This document shows positions 39,983 through 45,739 of a stretch of 45,739 bases of DNA, piece after piece. The first letter of the stretch is position 1. The number at the start of each line of letters is the position of its first letter. Both the position numbers and the translations under genes were made by a program. The DNA comes from a bacterium (GTDB lineage Bacteria; UBA8248), in assembly GCA_030922375.1 (NCBI GenBank), contig JAVEPB010000163.1:1-45739 (forward strand), written 5' to 3'. A model generated the notes under the pieces. It ran no database searches. It worked only from the letters and a program-made list of their open reading frames with translations, and was not told the origin of the DNA.

Positions 39983-40992
39983 GCGCGGTATCGACAGTAA
40001 ACGGCGAGAAGCTGATCTTCGGGTATCCCGCCAAGGACATCCCCTGGGAGCGCGTAATTCTGATCGGCGCCTTCGCCGCGCTGATGGTTTTTTATTCTTT
40101 CGCGACGGAAAATTTCTTCACGCTGGATAATTTCACCAACGTCGTCCGGCGCGACGCCTGGCTGTTCTTTCTGGCCTATGCACAGACGATCGTGATCATC
40201 TCGGGCGGGTTCGATCTCTCCCAGGGCTCGATTATGAGTATCGTGAGCGTGATGGCCTGGAGCGCAATGCTCCACTTCGGCTTCGTCGGCGGTCTATTAA
40301 TCGGTCTTTCCGTGGGAACGCTTTGCGGGCTCGTCAACGGTTATTTCATCGGTGTTGTCAGGGTCTATCCCTTTATCGCCACCCTGGGAATGCTTTTCGT
40401 GGGAAGCGGGGTGGCCCAGCTCTGGACCGGTGGCCTCCAGATGGGAGGCTCCCGCGAGGGCGCGACGCTGCCCACCCACGTTGAAAACGCTTATGTGGCT
40501 CTCTCGAAAGGGAGCCTCGGTCCCATCCCGCTTCCGGTGATTTGGATTCTCGTCGCCCTGGGGCTGACCTGGTATCTCCTCAAATTCACCCGCTTCGGAA
40601 CCTACGTCTATGCCCTCGGGGGCAGCGAGGAAACGGCTGTTTCGGCGGGCATCAGTTTTTCGCGGATGAAAATCGGCATTTTCGCGCTGAGCGGGCTCTT
40701 TTGCGCAATCGCGGGTCTTCTCCTCTCGGCGAACGTGAGCGCGGCGGGCGAACCCCGGCTCGGCGGCGGCGACCAGCTCCTCCAGTCGATCGGCGCCACC
40801 ATCATCGGCGGAACCCACATTTTCGGCGGACGCGGAGGGGTTCTGGGCACGACGCTGGGCGCGCTTCTCATTATCTTTTTGGTGAACGGGCTGAACGTCA
40901 TGAGCATCGACACCTACCGCCAGCAGATTATCGTCGGGCTGGTCATTCTCGTCTCCATTTGGGTTAGCACCCTTCAAGAACAGAAGAAATAA
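39979..40992 (+). CDS. ABC importer permease (RbsC type), first copy
   Basis: The 337-residue membrane protein has about eight to ten helices and the BPD_transp_2 pattern (AQTIVIISGGFDLSQGSIMSI near the start; GGTHIFGGRGGVLGTTLGALL at the end). It starts inside the ATPase stop (ATGA overlap). Together with the next gene it should form a heterodimeric channel for the ATPase. The EAA-like loop region after LGGSEETAVSAGI is present. Confidence 0.9.
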   Translation: MSAVSTVNGEKLIFGYPAKDIPWERVILIGAFAALMVFYSFATENFFTLDNFTNVVRRDAWLFFLAYAQTIVIISGGFDLSQGSIMSIVSVMAWSAMLHFGFVGGLLIGLSVGTLCGLVNGYFIGVVRVYPFIATLGMLFVGSGVAQLWTGGLQMGGSREGATLPTHVENAYVALSKGSLGPIPLPVIWILVALGLTWYLLKFTRFGTYVYALGGSEETAVSAGISFSRMKIGIFALSGLFCAIAGLLLSANVSAAGEPRLGGGDQLLQSIGATIIGGTHIFGGRGGVLGTTLGALLIIFLVNGLNVMSIDTYRQQIIVGLVILVSIWVSTLQEQKK

Positions 40993-41006
40993 GGAGAAAT
41001 CTCAAA

Positions 41007-42005
41007 ATGGCAAATGTTGCCATGCCATACGAAAGCAAGCCGCTCGATATCGTCCGCTCCTGGTTATCGTTGGAGAAGTACGGCCTCCTGGTGGCGTTTG
41101 TCCTGATGATGCTGGGGTTCTCCATCCTTCAGCTTTTGGGCTACGTGAACAATTTCATCGAGGTTCACAACCTGACGAATCAGATGCGAAATGCATCTCT
41201 CCTGTTTTTCATCGTCGCGGGTCAGAGCATGGTGCTTCTTGTCTCGGGAATCGATTTGAGCCAGGGCTCCCTGCTCAGCCTTTCGAGCGTCATCATGGCT
41301 CAGGGAATTCTCGACTTCGGCATCGCCGTGGGCGTGCTCATGGGGTTCGGCGTCGCCGTCATGTTCGGATTCATCAACGGATTCTTGGTCGGCAGGGTGA
41401 AAATCCAGCCGTTTATCGTCACCCTGAGCATGCTTTTCATCTGCGCGGGGATCGCCCTCGTCTTTACGGGCGGACGCACCATTCACCAGTTCACCAGCGC
41501 GCAGAAGGACATCCTTCAGACAATCGGGCTTACCGATTTTTTCCATATACCGGGGACCATGTTTATCGCAATCGCCTTCTTTGTTGTCCTTCATATCCTC
41601 CTGACGCGCACCGCCCTGGGGCGGGCGATTTACCTGACGGGCGGAAACGAAGAGGCCGCCCGCCTCTCGGGGATCGACACCGGCAAGGTGAAGCTCATCT
41701 GCTACCTCATCAGCGGTTTCACCGTGGCCTTTACGTCGTTTCTTTATCTGGCCCGGCTACCCGCGACAAACGGGCTCGCCGGTTTTCAGCTTGAATTTCA
41801 GTCCCTGGCGGCCACCGTCGTCGGAGGCACGACGTTCCACGGCGGCGAGGGCGGCGTCATCCAGGCGATGCTGGGAACTTTTTTCATCGTATTTTTGCTG
41901 AACGGCCTGATATTGCTGGGAGTGGGCACCTTCGCCCGGGAAGTCGCCTTGGGGGTGATGCTCATCGCCGCAGTCACTATCAGCGCCCGCCGGCGACGGG
42001 AATAG
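41007..42005 (+). CDS. ABC importer permease (RbsC type), second copy
   Basis: The 332-residue membrane protein is related to its neighbour and has the same marks (MVLLVSGIDLSQGSLLSL, YLTGGNEEAARLSGID, GGTTFHGGEGGVIQAMLGTFF). GGAG lies 12 bases before the ATG, 14 bases after the first permease. The two different permeases replace the usual single homodimeric RbsC-type permease, as in some other sugar importers. Confidence 0.9.
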   Translation: MANVAMPYESKPLDIVRSWLSLEKYGLLVAFVLMMLGFSILQLLGYVNNFIEVHNLTNQMRNASLLFFIVAGQSMVLLVSGIDLSQGSLLSLSSVIMAQGILDFGIAVGVLMGFGVAVMFGFINGFLVGRVKIQPFIVTLSMLFICAGIALVFTGGRTIHQFTSAQKDILQTIGLTDFFHIPGTMFIAIAFFVVLHILLTRTALGRAIYLTGGNEEAARLSGIDTGKVKLICYLISGFTVAFTSFLYLARLPATNGLAGFQLEFQSLAATVVGGTTFHGGEGGVIQAMLGTFFIVFLLNGLILLGVGTFAREVALGVMLIAAVTISARRRRE

Positions 42006-42154
42006 TTTGCCGGAGGAAATTTTCGATATCGATTTTCCGAGAAGAGGAGGAGATCAATATCCAGGAAATCTGCGGTGTTCTGAATCTATGCTGAATCGTG
42101 GAACCACTGGAGTCCATGTTTGTGTGTTTTTCCTTTAAGGAAAAGGAGGAAGCG

Positions 42155-43225
42155 ATGAGAACGAAACTGTTTCGCTCACTGACACTTCTTGCCGTGATGG
42201 CGGCTTTCCTGTTCACCGCCACCTTCGCGGCGCCGAAGGCCGAGGCGGCCAAGGCGAAGAAGCCCTACAGGATCGCCGTCGTCGTGCCGAACGGCGTTGA
42301 CCCCTACTTCTTCTCGAAGTGGTTCGGCAGCGTCCGTGAAGCAAAACGGCTGGGCGTCTCCGTCACCATGTTCGACGCGGGCGGGTATGAATTTTTGCCC
42401 AAGCAGGTGGCCCACGTCGAGGACATCATCGCCGCCAAGTACGACGGCATGATCATCTGCCCGATCAGCACAAAGGGCATGGTCAACGCCGTCCACAAGG
42501 CGATTGACGCGGGAATGCCGGTCGTCGTGGACAACATCGACCTCGACAGCGACCGCGTAAAAAACCGCGTCATGAAGAACAGCTACGAACTCGGTCTGTT
42601 TATCGGCGCCGCGATGGCCGAGGCCGTCGGACACGAGGGCAAGGTCTTCATGCTGCCCGGCCCGAGCGGCATCGAGATGGTCACTTCCATGGCCAAGGGT
42701 TTTGAGGACTATCTGAGCCACTATCCCAAGATCAAGATCGTGGCCAAGGAGTTCACGAAATCGAACGTGCAGGCGGCCTATCAGACGGCCGAGGACCTTC
42801 TGAAAAAGCACCCCGACGTCGCCGGCATCTATCCCTGGGCGACCCTTATCGCGCGCGGTACGACCGACGCCGTCAAGGCCTTCTCCAAGGCCAACGGCTT
42901 CAAACCCGGCAAGATCAAGATCGTGACGCACAACATCGCCGTCGGCGTCGAGACGGATATCCGGGACGGCTGGACGTATGGCGCGGTGCTGGCCGAGCAG
43001 ATCGGCATGGCGAGTCAGGCCGTGAGTAACGTGGTGGACCTCATCGAGGGGCGTCAGCCTCCGGGAGCGCCTCACCGGGGCGGCACGCTTTCCTACATCA
43101 AGAACTTCATGGTGTACAAAAGCAGCCTCGACAAGATCGACCGGAGCGGGATGCAGGCTCCCAAGGAGTGGATGATCAAGCGGGCGAAGCGGGCGAAAAA
43201 CATCGTCGGCGGAAAACGCCGCTAG
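42155..43225 (+). CDS. Periplasmic sugar-type binding protein of the ABC importer
   Basis: From ATG 42155 (AGGAGG seven bases upstream) the protein has 356 residues with a signal peptide (MRTKLFRSLTLLAVMAAFLFTATFAAPKAEA). The rest has the LacI-like two-lobe binding fold (RIAVVVPNGVDPYFFSKWFGSV, then YDGMIICPISTKGMVNAVHKA). These are features of the family 4 (ribose/TorT type) binding proteins. It is last in the operon, 149 bases after the second permease, and a strong terminator follows. The binding residues do not settle the substrate. Confidence 0.9.
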   Translation: MRTKLFRSLTLLAVMAAFLFTATFAAPKAEAAKAKKPYRIAVVVPNGVDPYFFSKWFGSVREAKRLGVSVTMFDAGGYEFLPKQVAHVEDIIAAKYDGMIICPISTKGMVNAVHKAIDAGMPVVVDNIDLDSDRVKNRVMKNSYELGLFIGAAMAEAVGHEGKVFMLPGPSGIEMVTSMAKGFEDYLSHYPKIKIVAKEFTKSNVQAAYQTAEDLLKKHPDVAGIYPWATLIARGTTDAVKAFSKANGFKPGKIKIVTHNIAVGVETDIRDGWTYGAVLAEQIGMASQAVSNVVDLIEGRQPPGAPHRGGTLSYIKNFMVYKSSLDKIDRSGMQAPKEWMIKRAKRAKNIVGGKRR

Positions 43226-43250
43226 AGGGTTTTGCCTCAAGCGAATCAAG

Positions 43251-43279
43251 CCCCGCCGGGTCCGCCCGGCGGGGTTTTT
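43251..43279 (+). terminator. Rho-independent terminator of the ABC operon
   Basis: A perfect 10-bp GC stem (CCCCGCCGGG, 43251-43260, with its complement, 43265-43274) and a 4-base loop are followed by TTTTT (43275-43279). Confidence 0.92.
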
Positions 43280-43400
43280 CGTCCGGCCGCATGTAAGAAA
43301 AGGCGTTGGCGAGGCAAATTGATCCTGGTTGTTCGCGCGGCTCGCGGTATCGGGAGCGGTCCCCGGCCGAGTCTTGACGCGTCACTCCCTGAGGGCCCCT

Positions 43401-43667
43401 ATGCTGAAAGTCTCTGAATCGGCCTGTGCTAATCTGTCCAAGTTGCTCTCCGATTCGGGCGCTCCCGAAGGCGCCTGCGTCCGGTTCATCCTCGAAGGAG
43501 AGGAGCTGTCGCTCACGCTCGACGGCGAAAAGCCGGGAGACGCGACATTCTTCCACGAGGGCAAAACGGTTCTTGTCATGGACGAGGATGTTTCGCAGAG
43601 CCTCTCCAACAAGACGCTCGATGTGGAAGATTCGGAAGATGGGCTTCAGCTCACAATAAAGGACTGA
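43401..43667 (+). CDS. HesB/IscA-like protein without cluster-binding cysteines
   Basis: The 88-residue protein from ATG 43401 has the start of the A-type iron-sulfur carrier fold (MLKVSESACANLSKLL, then VRFILEGEELSLTLDGEKPGD). The usual three cysteines that bind the cluster (GCxG...CGCG positions) are absent; the C-terminal part reads TLDVEDSEDGLQLTIKD. It therefore cannot act as a normal IscA. It may bind another partner, or the family match may be only by fold. It converges on the molybdoenzyme gene with nine bases between the stops. Confidence 0.6.
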   Translation: MLKVSESACANLSKLLSDSGAPEGACVRFILEGEELSLTLDGEKPGDATFFHEGKTVLVMDEDVSQSLSNKTLDVEDSEDGLQLTIKD

Positions 43668-43676
43668 GGCGGGGCG

Positions 43677-44765
43677 TCACCTCGCGGGAAGCCCCGAGGC
43701 GTAAAGATTCAGTTCCATCAGGCCGGTCGCCCCGCCGGGCTTGGGGTCCGATATTTTATCCGTCTGCGATTGACCCGCCCCATCCACCGCGCGGACGGTC
43801 GCGGGGTAAAATCCATCCTCCGGAAATTCCATCCGGAAGGCCCAGGGGGTCCATGCGAGGGGGCCGAGCGGTTTCTTGAGGAGGGCGGGCGCCCAGGGGC
43901 GTCTTTTCGGGCCCAGGCCGTAGGCCACCTCGACGCGGCTGATTCCCCTGTCGCCGGCGAAGGCCGAACCCACGAGCCAGGCCGACGGCGCCCCAACCGT
44001 CACCCGCCGGCGCGGCGCTTCGAACCGGCTCAATGTCTCGACGCGCGCCGCGTCCGACCATCCCCTGCTTTGCCAATAGCCCGCGTGGCCGCCGGTCGCC
44101 ACCTCGATGGACCGAATCCACTTCACGTTCTTGAGTCCATAGACACCCGGCGCAAGCAGCCGCAGGGGAGCGCCGTGATCGGGGGGCAGAGGGGCGCCGT
44201 TCATGCGGTGGCAGAGGAGGGTGCGCTCGTCCAGCGCCGCCTCGAGCGGAATCGAATCGTGATACCCGTCCGCCGCCCGGAACACCGCGCGCCCCGCCGG
44301 CGATCTCAGCGCGCTCTCGCGGGGAGCCGCCCGCTCGAGCAGCGTGCGGAGGGGTACCCCGCTCCAGAGGGCATTGCCGATTTGCCCGCCGCCCACGGGG
44401 TTCCCGATGCAGGTGATCGCCGCCCAGGCCTCGCGCTGGGGCAGGGCGGTGAAATCCGAAGCGCTCAACTCAAATGGGGAGTTCACCGCTCCTCCCACGG
44501 AGATTTTCCAGTCCCCCCGCGCCCCTCCGGCGGGTGTACGCCCGATGCTCTGTACATAGAATTTATCGGTGGGCGTGATTTCGGGGAGCACCCGCGAGGC
44601 GAAATCGAGAATGCCCTCGCCCGGCAGGGGAGACTCCACCGGGCGGCTGTTCAACCAATCGAAGATGCGCCCGAGCATGGCCTCCGCCCGGCCGGCGGGG
44701 CCGATGAGCGCGAGCGCGGCTGTGGTTGCCCCGCCTCCGATCAGGTTCCGCCTGGAAATTCCCAC
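43677..44765 (-). CDS. Tat-exported sulfite-oxidase-family molybdoenzyme
   Basis: The start is GTG 44765 with GGAGGA five bases upstream. The twin-arginine signal (SRRNLIGGGATTAALALIG) sends the folded, cofactor-loaded enzyme across the inner membrane. The catalytic domain carries the Mo-ligand Cys in AAITCIGNPVGG (near residue 118) and the cofactor-binding loop around DHGAPLRLLAPGVYGLKNVKW. The C-terminal dimerisation domain follows (APSAWLVGSAFAG...). No heme domain is present, so electrons would go to a separate carrier. Substrate (sulfite or methionine sulfoxide, for example) cannot be told. The gene is 362 codons long. Confidence 0.85.
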   Translation of the reverse strand: MGISRRNLIGGGATTAALALIGPAGRAEAMLGRIFDWLNSRPVESPLPGEGILDFASRVLPEITPTDKFYVQSIGRTPAGGARGDWKISVGGAVNSPFELSASDFTALPQREAWAAITCIGNPVGGGQIGNALWSGVPLRTLLERAAPRESALRSPAGRAVFRAADGYHDSIPLEAALDERTLLCHRMNGAPLPPDHGAPLRLLAPGVYGLKNVKWIRSIEVATGGHAGYWQSRGWSDAARVETLSRFEAPRRRVTVGAPSAWLVGSAFAGDRGISRVEVAYGLGPKRRPWAPALLKKPLGPLAWTPWAFRMEFPEDGFYPATVRAVDGAGQSQTDKISDPKPGGATGLMELNLYASGLPAR

Positions 44766-44970
44766 GGGTCTCCTCCGTGCTCATCGGTTAACGGCGGCTT
44801 CCGGCCATTATCTTCCGGAGATGGTGATAGTTTGGTATAAGTCCGTATCTTTATCCATTCAATTTTTGGGGTGGTAATGCGGGGCGAAATGACAGGCCTT
44901 CGGGCGCTACCCGCCCCGGGCGGCCTCGGCCGGACGGGCTAATCCGATCAAGCTGGAAGATGAGACGAGC

Positions 44971-45022
44971 CAGACGATGAATCAAGGAAAATTCACCAGA
45001 CGATGAACCAGGGAAAATTCGA
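44971..45022 (+). repeat. 26-bp tandem duplication of the SDR start region
   Basis: CAGACGATGAAyCArGGAAA (y and r differ between copies) occurs at 44971-44996 and 44997-45022. Each copy carries an ATG. The first (44977) reads MNQGKFTRR and stops at TGA 45004-45006, overlapping the ATG of the second (45003) as ATGA. Because 26 is not a multiple of three, the duplicate start is out of frame with the gene. Confidence 0.6.
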
Positions 45023-45739
45023 GGGCCAAAGCGCTTTCGTCACCGGAGCGGCCACGGGCATCGGCGAGTCCTGCGCCCGAAAACTCGCGGTCGGGGGCGC
45101 CTCGGTCGCCGTTTGCGATATTGACGAGGAAGGCGGAGCCCGGGTCGCCGAGTCGATTCGGAACGAGGGGGGGCGGACGGTTTTCATCCGCGCGGATCTC
45201 ACGGATTGGGAGCAGGTGCGCACCGCCGTCGAGGGCTTTCAGCGCGAGCAGGGCCGCCTCGATATCGCCATTCACAGCGCCGGGGGGTTTCCCCGGTATG
45301 TGAGCCTTCTCGATTGCCCGGTCGAGGCGTGGGACCTTGTGGTCGATTCGAATCTGAAGACCATGTTCTATCTGCTCAAGGCCGCGGCGCCTCTCATGAT
45401 CGAAGGCGGCTACGGCCGGTTCGTGTCCCTGTCGAGCATGGCCGCCCGGAGCGGGGTGAACCCGAATCCCCCTCATTACACGGCGGCGAAGGCGGGGGTT
45501 CTCGGCCTGACGCGGCAGGCCGCGCGGGAGCTAGGGCCCCACGGCATCACCGTGAACGCCGTCGCGCCCGCGAACGTGCGCACCCCAAGAACGGTGAAAA
45601 TCCGCACCGAGGAGCGCATCCGCCATATCGAGCGGACCACCCCAGTGGGCCGCCTCTCGGAGCCGGACGAAATCGCCGAGGCCGTGCTCTTTTTGTGCAG
45701 CCCCGAGGCGAGCTACATCACCGGCGTCACCCTCGACGC
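45003..45739 (+). CDS. Short-chain dehydrogenase/reductase, cut by the window end
   Basis: The frame is open from ATG 45003 to the window end (245 codons) with no stop. The NAD(P)-binding glycine motif TGAATGIGE is at about residues 14-22, the active site is S(SMAARSGVNPNPPH)YTAAK with the Ser-Tyr-Lys triad (Tyr about 159, Lys about 163), and the late motif is NAVAPANVRTP. The usual NNAG reads HSAGG. The final residues (PEASYITGVTLD) fit the normal C-terminus, so only a few codons are missing. It is a classical SDR of FabG-like length. The substrate is unknown. The start region is duplicated (see 44971-45022). Confidence 0.92.
   Translation, partial: MNQGKFEGQSAFVTGAATGIGESCARKLAVGGASVAVCDIDEEGGARVAESIRNEGGRTVFIRADLTDWEQVRTAVEGFQREQGRLDIAIHSAGGFPRYVSLLDCPVEAWDLVVDSNLKTMFYLLKAAAPLMIEGGYGRFVSLSSMAARSGVNPNPPHYTAAKAGVLGLTRQAARELGPHGITVNAVAPANVRTPRTVKIRTEERIRHIERTTPVGRLSEPDEIAEAVLFLCSPEASYITGVTLD

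Overview
The window looks like a chromosomal segment of a GC-rich, Gram-negative, free-living uncultured bacterium. It has an OprB-like porin, a Tat-exported molybdoenzyme, periplasmic binding proteins and a c-type cytochrome. A menaquinone block of the futalosine type and two selenocysteine-encoding genes fit a Deltaproteobacteria, Nitrospinota or Tectomicrobia-like lineage; this placement is inference from gene content only. No phage, integrase, transposase or CRISPR array was seen.

Region by region. 1-3.9 kb: the 3' end of a PcrA/UvrD helicase, gatC, and a tight UbiD-UbiA-UbiE set that probably performs the last steps of menaquinone synthesis. 3.9-8.1 kb: a degenerate GGDEF protein, a divergent DapA-family protein, and an OsmC protein divergent from a GlxA/AraC regulator. 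8.1-14.2 kb: a sensory cluster in which two periplasmic binding proteins and a very large histidine kinase each carry in-frame stop codons without frameshifts, followed by an intact receiver protein. A structured repeat occurs in and beside this cluster. 14.2-21 kb: mostly lipid or acyl-CoA metabolism (thiolase and an HMG-CoA-synthase-like/OB-fold fusion), a QueG-like Fe-S protein, and two genes that conventional gene calling breaks or misses: an OsmC-like selenoprotein (UGA at the peroxidatic Cys site) and a SelW-like selenoprotein (CxxU). Each has a hairpin with a G-U loop at the position expected of a bacterial SECIS. The SelW-like gene leads a set with a second DapA-family gene and a PhzF gene. 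21-22 kb: an AT-rich island coding a membrane pentapeptide-repeat protein.

22-28 kb: an aminotransferase, a two-domain cupin, a single cupin beside the cobalt transporter pair CbtA/CbtB, a monoheme cytochrome c and a cyclase-family hydrolase. 28-32 kb: a noncoding stretch with an imperfect repeat, a chemoreceptor with a c-type heme motif in its sensor domain, and a porin. 32-37 kb: an acyl-CoA synthetase, an M20 amidohydrolase, an unknown protein, an EamA transporter and tRNA-Glu(UUC). 37-43 kb: a ribose-type ABC importer operon whose double ATPase carries an inserted stretch of about 160 residues with about four predicted membrane helices inside its second nucleotide-binding domain. 43-45.7 kb: a HesB/IscA-like protein without cysteines in the usual sites, a sulfite-oxidase-family molybdoenzyme and a short-chain dehydrogenase cut by the window end.

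The most interesting items are the membrane-inserted ABC ATPase, the two selenoproteins with their SECIS candidates, and the nonsense-riddled sensory cluster.
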